Shown: one piece after another, positions 1 through 6,946 of the stretch
Position numbering within the stretch: the stretch's first letter is position 1
Layout: each line of letters begins with the position of its first letter
DNA from: JAICMB01 sp049514735
Lineage (GTDB): Bacteria; Acidobacteriota; Terriglobia; Bryobacterales; Bryobacteraceae
Direction: 5' to 3'
DNA length: 13,746 nt
NCBI GenBank assembly: GCA_049514735.1
Contig: JBEKUT010000334.1
Span: 1-13,746 of the forward strand
Position numbers and translations under genes: made by a program
The notes under the pieces: model-generated
Databases searched by the model: none
What the model was told of the DNA's origin: nothing
Seen by the model: only the letters and a program-made list of their open reading frames with translations

Positions 1-252
1 GGCCCACCCAAGGTGATGAAGAACAACGGCCGTAACCGAGCCGCGCCCGGCAGGAAGCGGAAATAGCCCGTGATTTTCTCGACATGTTCTTCAACGGAGT
101 GCCCATGGGCCTGCGGCCCACCCAAGGTGATGAAGAACAACAGCCGTAACCGAGCCGCGCCCGGCAGGAAGCGGAAATAGCCCGTGATTTTCTCGACATG
201 TTCTTCAGGGGAGCGGTTGCCTCAATCGTATATGTTCTTCATGGGAACGGTC
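1..252. repeat. Tandem fold-back repeat, two units of 114-bp period
   Basis: Two near-identical units start at 1 and 115; over the first ~90 bases they differ at about one position. Each unit carries a 9-bp inverted pair, TGAAGAACA at 17-25 with TGTTCTTCA at 85-93, and the same at 131-139 with 199-207, so each could fold into a long hairpin. Unit 2 continues to about 252 with a further TTCTTCAT block. A diverged copy lies at 3544-3633 in the same orientation. No coding frame is convincing here, and 253-394 holds no gene either. It resembles a REP- or MITE-like non-coding repeat, but I cannot name a family. Confidence 0.8.
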
Positions 253-394
253 GAGTTCGGCTAAGGTACCGGGATGGGTACAACCCCCACGAGATTGCTC
301 CCGCTAGCGCCTCAAGCTGATTTGAGACGGTCGAGGCCGGATTGGCTGTGGGAAACAGGATAAAAGAGTTATGAAGATGCAATGTGGATTCCAA

Positions 395-693
395 CTACCG
401 GACCATGATCGGCTTGACGCCTTGCTGCTCCACCGCGTGCTGAAACGCAGGCAAATCGCTTTGCTGAATGTCCGACCAGCGCTTCATATATCGATCCACT
501 TCCGCCTTCACTCTTGCGAACTGTTTCGACGCCGCCTCAGTCGGCGCGGAATCGGACTCGCTATCTACGATCAAAGCCAACGAAGCCAGGCTGCCATCCA
601 CGCCTAATCCGTAGTTGAGGGAATCCTCGTTAGCCTTGATCTTCAAATTCAGCAGGCGGTCCTGCAACGCGCCGAGTTTCTCGTCGAGAATCG
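395..693 (-). pseudogene. Out-of-frame C-terminal tail of the Asp-box protein
   Basis: This frame encodes about 98 residues that continue the gene ending at 649: after a break near 691-693 it reads ILDEKLGALQDRLLNLKIKA and ends in TAG at 395-397. The composition is helical and charged, as expected for the C-terminal helical region of these proteins, while the competing frame gives a short Arg/Cys-rich end (RNSARCRTAC) that looks like noise. Restoring one base in AAGCGATTC would join both parts into a product of about 1033 residues. Either the gene is genuinely frameshifted and the protein truncated, or the assembly lost a base. It is not an independent gene: its only ATG, at 667, lies inside the continuing helix. 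Confidence 0.75.
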
Positions 694-3495
694 CTTGTGC
701 AGATCCTGAACCTGCGCGCGCAGATCGATAATCTGGTTCGCGGCCGCGTACACGTGTGTTAGTTCTTCGTGGATCTCCATCAACGCCGAAAATTGCTTTT
801 CCAGGTCCGCCTGCGAAACCTTAACGCGCGGATCGAGCTTCAATTCCAAAGGCGTGGTTAGCACTTTGCCGTCTGCCGTGAGCCTCACTTGGTATTTTCC
901 AGGCAGCGCCATGGGACCCTTCGAGCCGGCCTCATACTCGAACAGGTAATAATCCTTGACCCGCGGCGCGCCTTCGTAGCGCAAATCCCAAACGAACCGG
1001 TTCATACCGGGCTTGACTTCGAGCTGGCTCTTGGGCTTGTCATCGTCCGAATCGAGTGGCTCTTCCAATGGCACGAGATCGGTCGACGAGTAACGGCGGA
1101 CCAGTTTGCCTGCCGAATCCAGAATCTCCAAACTAGCGGCCTTGGGCTTCTCCTTCACGTCGAAATACACGATGGCTCCGCCCGGAGGGTTCTGGCCGGA
1201 CATGGGCGCTTCCTTCGGCGCAGGCGCGGAGTGGACCCGCCAGGCATTGGCCGGATCGTATAACCACACCGCGGCTTTGCGCGTCTCATCGCTCGCCTGC
1301 CTGAGCGGAGAAATATCGTCCAGTATCCAAAACGAGCGCCCGTGCGTGGCCAGCACCAGGTCGTTGTCATGAATTACCAGGTCGTGGACCGGCGTTGCCG
1401 GCAAATTCAGTTGCAGCGATTCCCAAGTCGCTCCGGAATTGTATGAAACAAAAACACCAGTTTCCGTTCCAGCGAACAACAAGCCTTTGCGCTTCGGATC
1501 TTCCCGCACGGCGCGTACGAATGAGCCTTCCGGAATACCCTGCACAAGCGGTTTCCAACTCTTGCCGTAGTCCGTGGTTCCGTAGATATACGGGCGAAGA
1601 TCGTCGTTAGCGTGCCGGTCCACCGCTACCCAGGCGGTGCCGGGGTCGTGCGGCGAGGCATCGATCTGGCTGATCTTGCTCCATTCGGGGATCTCCTTGG
1701 GCGTGACATCCGCCCAATTCTTACCGCCGTCGCGAGTGACGTGCAGCAGTCCGTCGTCCGAGCCCGCCCAGATCAGCCCCTTCGTCAGCGGTGACTCGGC
1801 CACCGCAAAAATGGTGTCGTAATATTCAGTGCCAGTATCGTCTATCGTGATCGGACCGCCGGAAGGCTGTTGTTTGCTCTTGTCGTTGCGCGTGAGGTCA
1901 CCCGAGATGGCCTCCCAATGCATGCCGGCATCGGAGGTGCGGAACAGCCGATCGCCGCCGTGGTACAGCACGTTGGGATCGTGCGGCGAAATCAGCAGCG
2001 GGGCGGTCCACTGAAAGCGATAATCCAGGCCCGCGGAGCCCTTACCGTCGCTGAGCACGGCGGACACGCCGATGACCTTCGCCTGGCCAGTGCGCTTGTT
2101 GAACATCGTCAGCAGCCCCTGGTAGTCGCCCGCGAATACGATATCCGGATCGGGCAGGTAAGGCGCGATGTATCCGGCCTCGCCGCCGCCCACCGCATAC
2201 CAGTCCTGCCGTTCGATAACTCCGCCTTCGGCGCCGCTGCTTGCGATCGCGACACTGGAATTATCCTGCTGCGAGCCATACAGGTAATACGGAAAGCGAT
2301 TATCGGCGATGACGTGATAAAACTGCGCGGTGGGTTGATTGTCCTGCTTGGTCCAGTGGCCGCCGCCATCCATTGTGACGGTTGCGCCGCCATCGTCGGT
2401 CTGGATCATGCGCCTGGTGTTCTGCGGATCGATCCACAGCCCATGATTGTCGCCATGCGGGACTTTGATCTTGTTGAACGTACGGCCGCCGTCGGTGGAG
2501 CGGTGAAAATCCACATTGAGGACGTAGACTGTATTGGCATCTTTCGGATCGGCCACCACGTGCATGTAATACCAGGCGCGCTGCGTCAGGCGGTGATCGG
2601 GATTGATTAGCTCCCACTTGTCGCCGCCATCGTCGGAACGGTACAACCCCCCGTTGTGTGCCTCGATGAGAGCCCAGACGCGCTCGGAATTAGCGGCCAC
2701 CGCCACGCCGATTTTTCCGTAAGGGCCTTCGGGCAGACCTTCCCCGTCAAGCTTTTTCCAAGTCGTTCCGCCATCGCCCGAGCGATACAGGCCGCTGCCC
2801 GGTCCGCCGCTTGTTAAAGTCCAAGGCTGACGCCGCACCTGCCACATCGCGGCGAAAAGAACGTGCGAATTGTGTGGATCGAACGCCACGTCGATGCCGC
2901 CCGTATTTTCGTCGACGAACAGGACCTTCGTCCAAGTCTTGCCGCCATCGGTGGTGCGGAAGATCCCGCGTTCCTGGTTCGGCCCATACGGATGCCCCAG
3001 CGCTGCCACAAAGACGACATCGGGATCGCGCGGATCGACGATCAGCTTACCAACGGCGCGTGAGTCGTGCAGGCCCACGTTCTTCCAGGTCTTGCCGGCA
3101 TCCACCGATTTGTAGATGCCGTCTCCTGTGGCGGCGTTCCCGCGGATGCAGCCTTCTCCCGTCCCCGCGTAAATGATGTTGGGATCGGATGGCGCAACGG
3201 CCAGGCTGCCGATGGAGGAAGACTTTTCGTGATCGAAGATCGGCTTCCAGGTGGTCGCGCCATCGGTGGATTTCCAGATACCGCCTCCGGTCGAACCGAA
3301 ATAGTAAGTGGTGGGATCGCCTGCTATTCCGGAAGCTGTTAGGGAACGGCCGCCACGAAATGGGCCGATCGCGCGGTACTGCATTCCCTGCTCTTCTTTT
3401 TTCTTGTCTTTATCTTTGTCGTCCGCTCCCGTTTGCGCGAGCGAGACTGCCGCTGCGGCAAGGCCGCCAAACATGATATATCGCACCCTGATCAT
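649..3495 (-). CDS. Secreted sortilin/VPS10-like Asp-box beta-propeller protein
   Basis: The product is a 948-residue exported protein of the WD40/YVTN/BNR-like group (the COG4447-type Asp-box proteins, often labelled glycosyl hydrolase or photosystem II assembly factor-like). I chose ATG 3495 because it starts a clear signal peptide (MIRVRYIMFGGLAAAAVSLA, then a Lys/Asp-rich stretch). The open frame extends to 3612, but that part lies in repeat DNA. At least ten Asp-box motifs are visible, such as STDGATTW, SVDAGKTW, TTDGGKTW, SGDGGTTW, SDDGGDKW, STDGGRTF, TSDAGMHW, TRDGGKNW and TTDYGKSW, implying two propellers. A beta domain and a helical region follow. No substrate can be assigned. Its reading frame breaks near 692; see the tail at 395-693. 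It stands alone, between two copies of a dispersed repeat. Confidence 0.85.
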   Translation of the reverse strand: MIRVRYIMFGGLAAAAVSLAQTGADDKDKDKKKEEQGMQYRAIGPFRGGRSLTASGIAGDPTTYYFGSTGGGIWKSTDGATTWKPIFDHEKSSSIGSLAVAPSDPNIIYAGTGEGCIRGNAATGDGIYKSVDAGKTWKNVGLHDSRAVGKLIVDPRDPDVVFVAALGHPYGPNQERGIFRTTDGGKTWTKVLFVDENTGGIDVAFDPHNSHVLFAAMWQVRRQPWTLTSGGPGSGLYRSGDGGTTWKKLDGEGLPEGPYGKIGVAVAANSERVWALIEAHNGGLYRSDDGGDKWELINPDHRLTQRAWYYMHVVADPKDANTVYVLNVDFHRSTDGGRTFNKIKVPHGDNHGLWIDPQNTRRMIQTDDGGATVTMDGGGHWTKQDNQPTAQFYHVIADNRFPYYLYGSQQDNSSVAIASSGAEGGVIERQDWYAVGGGEAGYIAPYLPDPDIVFAGDYQGLLTMFNKRTGQAKVIGVSAVLSDGKGSAGLDYRFQWTAPLLISPHDPNVLYHGGDRLFRTSDAGMHWEAISGDLTRNDKSKQQPSGGPITIDDTGTEYYDTIFAVAESPLTKGLIWAGSDDGLLHVTRDGGKNWADVTPKEIPEWSKISQIDASPHDPGTAWVAVDRHANDDLRPYIYGTTDYGKSWKPLVQGIPEGSFVRAVREDPKRKGLLFAGTETGVFVSYNSGATWESLQLNLPATPVHDLVIHDNDLVLATHGRSFWILDDISPLRQASDETRKAAVWLYDPANAWRVHSAPAPKEAPMSGQNPPGGAIVYFDVKEKPKAASLEILDSAGKLVRRYSSTDLVPLEEPLDSDDDKPKSQLEVKPGMNRFVWDLRYEGAPRVKDYYLFEYEAGSKGPMALPGKYQVRLTADGKVLTTPLELKLDPRVKVSQADLEKQFSALMEIHEELTHVYAAANQIIDLRAQVQDLHKRFSTRNSARCRTAC

Positions 3496-3543
3496 CAGGT
3501 CAATGTTAACTGAAGGGCGCCGCATGCCTTGGCGCGAACGCTT

Positions 3544-3633
3544 CACCCAAGGTGATGAAGAATTTCGACCGTAACGGAGCCGTGACCGGCAGGGAGCGGT
3601 CGCCGCAATCATACATGATCTTCAGGGGAGCGG
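3544..3633. repeat. Diverged single copy of the left-end fold-back repeat
   Basis: It begins with CACCCAAGGTGATGAAGAA, as both left-end units do, then shares CCGTAAC-GAGCCG, CCGGCAGG-AGCGG and TTCAGGGGAGCGG with unit 2, including the CAATC-TA-ATG-TCTTCA block. It contains an internal inverted pair GACCG/CGGTC around GCAGGGAG. With the copies at 1-252 it flanks the Asp-box gene as direct repeats, lying 48 bases upstream of that gene's start codon. Confidence 0.75.
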
Positions 3634-3918
3634 CTTATTTCAAACGGAACATCGAGCGTTCGTTCCCCGGAACGCGAATAAAGGGCAATCGCTGGACATG
3701 ACCGGCGGCGCGGCGCAGGTAGTAAGTGCTGTGACCGACCGTTCCGCGGCACTATCGCCGCTAGAGAAGGTGGAAGTGCTCAAATGCCTCTTTGATTGCA
3801 ATGCGGCGTTCCGGCGGACACGTTGCGAACCCCCATTCTTGCATCTCTATGTTCGTCGCTAGCCGTGAGATCGCAAGGTAAGCGAGACTCAAATAGAGTT
3901 TGCGGGAACCACAGATCC
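3634..3918. other. Non-coding gap; one weak 54-codon ORF
   Basis: No recognisable gene. The only frame with protein-like composition is plus-strand 3698-3862 (ATG to TAG, 54 codons, including SPLEKVEVLKCLFD). It has only AAAGGG about 11 bases ahead as a possible ribosome site and no recognised family. I see no strong terminator downstream of the dehydratase gene that ends at 3919. Confidence 0.5.
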
Positions 3919-4923
3919 TTATAAGGCTACACTCATACTGCGCATTTCCGCCTTGTTCGACAGAAGTGCAAGATCGAAGTGAACCATTCCAGTGACAAGA
4001 TCTTTGAAGGTTGTTCTCGCCTCCCATCCGAACCGCTTCCGAGCTTTCGACGCATCGCCAACAAGCAGATCCACCTCAGCAGGTCTATACAAAAGCTGGT
4101 CGACGCGCACATAATCCCGATAGTCGAGATTCAATTCGGAGAATGCAACTTCACAAAACTCTCGAACCGTGTGTGTCTCTCCGGTCGCGATCACGTAATC
4201 GTCAGGCGCTTCCTGCCGCAGCATCAGGTGCATGGCTCGAACATATTCGGCGGCGCTTCCCCAATCACGCCGGGCGTCCAAGTTTCCAAGACGAATTTCG
4301 TTGGCTAACCCGAGTTTGATTCTGGCAACACCCGTACTGATTTTTCGCGTAACGAACTCGAACCCACGTCGAGGACCTTCATGGTTGAACAAGATCCCGT
4401 TGCAACAGAACATTCCGTAAGCCTCGCGGTAATTCACGGTAAGGTAATAACCGGCGACCTTGCTTATTCCGTAGGGACTTCGCGGGTGAAATGGAGTGCA
4501 CTCATTTTGAGGCGATTGATGAACTTGCCCGAACATTTCACTCGTTCCCGCAAAGTAGAATCGACAGGCAGGTTGCAGCTCTTTTAACGCGGCAAGAACG
4601 TGATGAGTTCCGTTCACATTTGTATTCATCGTCGAGAAACCGTCGGCAAAGCTCTCCGCGACGAAGCTCTGGGCCGCCAGGTGATAACACTCGTCAAAAT
4701 GGAACTTAGCAAACACGGCGAATACGCTCGCATAGCTTTCAAGGCTTCCAGGGTGAAGAACCAACCGCTCTCGAATTGACTCTAACCTTGCCATTCTTAA
4801 ATCCGGTCTCTCAAGAGCGACGCGCCGGACAAGACCATGTACCTCATAGCCTTGTTCCAACAGGAATTCGGCTAACAAACTGCCGTCCTGGCCTGTGATT
4901 CCTGTAATTAAAGCCGTTCTCAT
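3919..4923 (-). CDS. gmd: GDP-mannose 4,6-dehydratase
   Basis: A 334-residue extended SDR enzyme that converts GDP-D-mannose to GDP-4-keto-6-deoxy-D-mannose in the cytoplasm, the precursor of fucose, rhamnose and other 6-deoxy sugars. The N-terminus has the family's ALITGITGQDGSLLAEFL with the GxxGxxG NAD(P)-binding turn. The catalytic set is visible as TSEMFG (T127, E129) and YGISK (Y151, K155), followed by NHEGPRRGFEFVTRKI, typical of Gmd substrate binding. The length is near the short bacterial forms. ATG 4923 matches the usual family start; TTG 4932 is also possible because AAAGGAG at 4937-4943 lies 4 bases from it and 13 from the ATG. The gene is transcribed away from the glycan cluster. 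No partner reductase or epimerase is present in the window, so the final sugar is unknown. By eye its DNA is less GC-rich than the flanking minus-strand genes. Confidence 0.93.
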   Translation of the reverse strand: MRTALITGITGQDGSLLAEFLLEQGYEVHGLVRRVALERPDLRMARLESIRERLVLHPGSLESYASVFAVFAKFHFDECYHLAAQSFVAESFADGFSTMNTNVNGTHHVLAALKELQPACRFYFAGTSEMFGQVHQSPQNECTPFHPRSPYGISKVAGYYLTVNYREAYGMFCCNGILFNHEGPRRGFEFVTRKISTGVARIKLGLANEIRLGNLDARRDWGSAAEYVRAMHLMLRQEAPDDYVIATGETHTVREFCEVAFSELNLDYRDYVRVDQLLYRPAEVDLLVGDASKARKRFGWEARTTFKDLVTGMVHFDLALLSNKAEMRSMSVAL

Positions 4924-4936
4924 GCCGGGCAATATT

Positions 4937-4943
4937 CTCCTTT
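4937..4943 (-). promoter_or_regulatory. Shine-Dalgarno site of the dehydratase gene
   Basis: Reads AAAGGAG on the minus strand. It is the only strong ribosome site here and lies between the two candidate starts' ideal spacings: 4 bases to TTG 4932 and 13 bases to ATG 4923. Confidence 0.6.
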
Positions 4944-5180
4944 GTACGGCGCGGGTGGAGGAGACAACCTGGTTCGGAGGCTCCGGGCTGACGCCCGCCC
5001 GTTTATCGCGATTAATCCTGGCTGCTCCGGCATGACATTTTCCAAGTAAGCGGAGTTCACAAGTTTGATCTCCGATGATAGCACCAGGGTGGCCTGTGAG
5101 ACCGGCTGAGAGCCGGCCGTCATGGCCGGGAACCCGTGGCTGCTTCGGAGAACGACCGGGGCGGCGGGCATTCTCTAATC

Positions 5181-5195
5181 TCAGGATGATCCTGA
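5181..5195. promoter_or_regulatory. 15-bp palindrome, possible operator
   Basis: TCAGGAT-G-ATCCTGA is a perfect 7-bp-arm inverted repeat around one central base. It lies 29 bases upstream of the extended -10 element of the cluster, where a dimeric regulator could act. The loop is too short and no T-run follows, so a terminator is unlikely. No regulator gene is in the window. Confidence 0.4.
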
Positions 5196-5224
5196 AATCA
5201 GAAGAGCATTTTCCGCTTGCTTCA

Positions 5225-5233
5225 TGTTAAAAT
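5225..5233 (+). promoter_or_regulatory. Extended -10 promoter element of the glycan cluster
   Basis: TG-T-TAAAAT fits the extended -10 pattern TGnTATAAT at five of six hexamer positions. No good -35 hexamer lies at the right spacing, which extended -10 promoters tolerate. Transcription would start near 5240, leaving a leader of only about 10 bases before ATG 5251 and no Shine-Dalgarno sequence, so initiation may be nearly leaderless. Confidence 0.4.
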
Positions 5234-5250
5234 GACCGCTTCGTTCCGAA

Positions 5251-5898
5251 ATGTCTGCCAGAATTGACCTCGTACCAATCGACGCCGAAGAATTCCTTGC
5301 GGGAATTCAAGCGCAGATCGATGCCAGAAAAGGCGCCGTTCCGGGCCAGGCGGAAGCCGTTCAATTCTTTCGTCCTTTGTATCGCGCGGGCTTTCAGAGA
5401 TACGCACTGGAGACAACCTCGGAAGAAAATTTCTGTGAGCAAGACTATCTGCTGTCCAATCCGGACATCGCCGATGCCGTCAAACGTGGCAAGTTCAAAT
5501 CCGGATTCGAGCACTGGGTTAAGTATGGGAGACACGAAGGTAGATCGTTTCAGCCCGCCGAGTTTGTTGAGCGCGAGTATCTGGAACTAAATCCCGACGT
5601 AGCGAAAAGCATTGAGGAAGGTCAATTCGCTTCGGGCCTCGATCATTGGCAGCAACGCGGCAGGCTCGAAGGGCGGAGTATCAGAAAGGCGACGCCGCGG
5701 TTATTGTCGCATCTGAAGAGGCTGCGCTCCGAAATGCGGATCCCGCGGCATCGTTGGACGGCAGATCATTCACATGCTTCGCCGTGTCCTCTGGTGGCAC
5801 ACACAATCCGTAGCGGCCTTAGGCGATGTTGCGATGCGCGCGTTCAAAGAGCAGATTGCAGTACTCGAGCACCTTGGGGCCGCACAGGAAGAGAATGA
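5251..5898 (+). CDS. NPDVA-repeat protein; likely N-terminal half of a split methyltransferase
   Basis: The open frame gives 215 residues. The first ~55 (EEFLAGIQAQIDARK, then FFRPLYRAGFQRYALE) look like the leader of polysaccharide methyltransferases. Two ~40-residue repeats follow, with cores YLLSNPDIADAVKRGKFKSG and YLELNPDVAKSIEEGQFASG, each ending in G-R-x-EGR. After about residue 174 the composition turns Cys/Arg-rich (RSGLRRCCDARVQRADCS), as expected of a wrong frame, while the frame starting at 5774 becomes sensible. The true coding part is therefore probably 5251-5772, continuing into the next entry. ATG 5251 is the first start after an in-frame TGA at 5233-5235. No Shine-Dalgarno sequence is seen. 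The repeat motif is known from surface and glycan-related proteins, but I know of no firm function. Confidence 0.7.
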   Translation: MSARIDLVPIDAEEFLAGIQAQIDARKGAVPGQAEAVQFFRPLYRAGFQRYALETTSEENFCEQDYLLSNPDIADAVKRGKFKSGFEHWVKYGRHEGRSFQPAEFVEREYLELNPDVAKSIEEGQFASGLDHWQQRGRLEGRSIRKATPRLLSHLKRLRSEMRIPRHRWTADHSHASPCPLVAHTIRSGLRRCCDARVQRADCSTRAPWGRTGRE

Positions 5899-6946
5899 CT
5901 CCGCGTTAGTGTCTATAAGGGAAGAATTGAACGGCATTGCAACCCAGGCCGAACAAGGCGCGCGGCAACAGGAATTTGAAGCCAGAATCCGCCAACTGGA
6001 GTCACACGTTCGCTCTGCTAACGAATTGAACGCGACGCTTGGCGTCCACGTCCAGGAACTCTCAATGCGGCTGAACGCCCTTGAAGAAAGAATGAATGGG
6101 GTGGAAAATCTCAGAGGGGAGATTCGAGGTATCCAAGTCTGCTTCAACGCGCAGCAGGTTAAGACCGAACGCATGACAGCCGAAATTGCGGTCCAGCGTG
6201 GCCGTGTCACAACGCTCTTGGAAGCGTCCGGACCGAACCGCGGAGAGCCCGCGGGGCTCGCACAACGCCAGGGGGGCGAGGATCACAAACTCGACGCTTT
6301 ATATCTCGCTTTTGAGGACGTTTTCCGCGGACCACGCGAGGAAATCAAGCGTCGACAGACCGTGTATCTCGAGTTTGTCAAAGAAGCGCGAGCGGGCGCC
6401 CGGCAAGCGCCTATTCTCGACCTCGGCTGCGGCCGCGGGGAGTGGCTGGAGTTACTTCGCGAAAACGGAACCAGCGCAGCGGGCGTGGATTGCAACGCCG
6501 CTATGGCCGCATATTGCCGCGGGTTGGGTCTCGATGTTCAGCAGCGTGAGGCCCTGGCGTACCTGCGCAGTCTCCCGGACAGTTGTTTGGGTGCGATCAC
6601 TTGCTTTCATATGATCGAGCACATTCCGTTTGTCTCTGTTGTCTCTCTCCTGGAGGAGTCAGTCAGAGTGCTGAAACCCGGCGGCCTGCTCATTTTAGAG
6701 ACACCCAATCCCAAGAACCTGACGGTTGCATCTCAAAGTTTTTACCTGGACCCAACGCATCTGAAACCCTTACCGCCAGAGATGCTGCGGTTCTTCGTTG
6801 AGGCATCCGGGTTTTCGAACTGTCAGGTGCTCGATCTTCAACCGGGACCGTTCCCGCCGGATTACGAAAGCCTCGAGATCTCCAGTCATCTGAATCGGCT
6901 TCTCTACGGGCCACGAGATTACGGCCTGATAGGACGGCGTCCGTGA
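5774..6946 (+). CDS. SAM-dependent methyltransferase with N-terminal coiled coil
   Basis: Its 390 residues begin with an amphipathic segment (LRRVLWWHTQ) and a long coiled coil (about 35-150), then a class I methyltransferase domain of the Methyltransf_23 kind: motif I ILDLGCGRGEWLELL at 214-228, an acidic GVDCN after strand 2, CFHMIEHI at 277-284, LKPGGLLILETPNP at 300-313, and FYLDPTHLKPLPPEML at 323-338. Relatives modify or cap O-antigen-type glycans; the coiled coil may measure chain length as in WbdD-like terminators (inference). ATG 5774 has no ribosome site and overlaps the previous frame by 125 bases. Dropping one base near 5773 fuses both into a ~564-residue protein, which I think is the ancestral form. 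Its TGA overlaps the next gene's GTG by four bases (GTGA), showing operon organisation. Confidence 0.88.
   Translation: MLRRVLWWHTQSVAALGDVAMRAFKEQIAVLEHLGAAQEENDSALVSIREELNGIATQAEQGARQQEFEARIRQLESHVRSANELNATLGVHVQELSMRLNALEERMNGVENLRGEIRGIQVCFNAQQVKTERMTAEIAVQRGRVTTLLEASGPNRGEPAGLAQRQGGEDHKLDALYLAFEDVFRGPREEIKRRQTVYLEFVKEARAGARQAPILDLGCGRGEWLELLRENGTSAAGVDCNAAMAAYCRGLGLDVQQREALAYLRSLPDSCLGAITCFHMIEHIPFVSVVSLLEESVRVLKPGGLLILETPNPKNLTVASQSFYLDPTHLKPLPPEMLRFFVEASGFSNCQVLDLQPGPFPPDYESLEISSHLNRLLYGPRDYGLIGRRP

Larger units (their letters stand above)
4944..5250. other. Divergent intergenic region with several small palindromes
   Basis: It separates the minus-strand dehydratase from the plus-strand glycan cluster, so it should hold promoters for both. 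Small inverted repeats are packed here: GGGC-TGAC-GCCC at 4985-4996, CCGGCT-GAG-AGCCGG at 5102-5116, GGCC-GTCAT-GGCC at 5115-5127, and a 15-bp palindrome at 5181-5195. A minus-strand open frame at 4920-5171 crosses it, but I see no ribosome site or family resemblance for it. Confidence 0.6.

Noticed and set aside
1..252. CRISPR array
   Set aside because: There are only two units, of 114-bp period, with near-identical sequence throughout and no unique spacers.
1870..2610. Plus-strand open frame of 246 codons
   Set aside because: It lies wholly antisense to the Asp-box gene, whose minus-strand frame has clear repeated motifs; long antisense frames are common in GC-rich DNA.
3496..3612. Longer N-terminus for the Asp-box gene from 3612
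   Set aside because: The extra 39 residues are encoded largely by the dispersed repeat and would bury the signal peptide.
3880..3918. Terminator after gmd
   Set aside because: The best hairpin is ACTC-TATTT-GAGT, only 4 bp, with no T-run.
3761..4027. Minus-strand open frame of 88 codons
   Set aside because: It overlaps the 3' end of gmd in another frame and shows no motif.
4920..5171. Minus-strand open frame of 83 codons upstream of gmd
   Set aside because: No family resemblance or ribosome site, and it runs through small palindromes and the gmd ribosome site.
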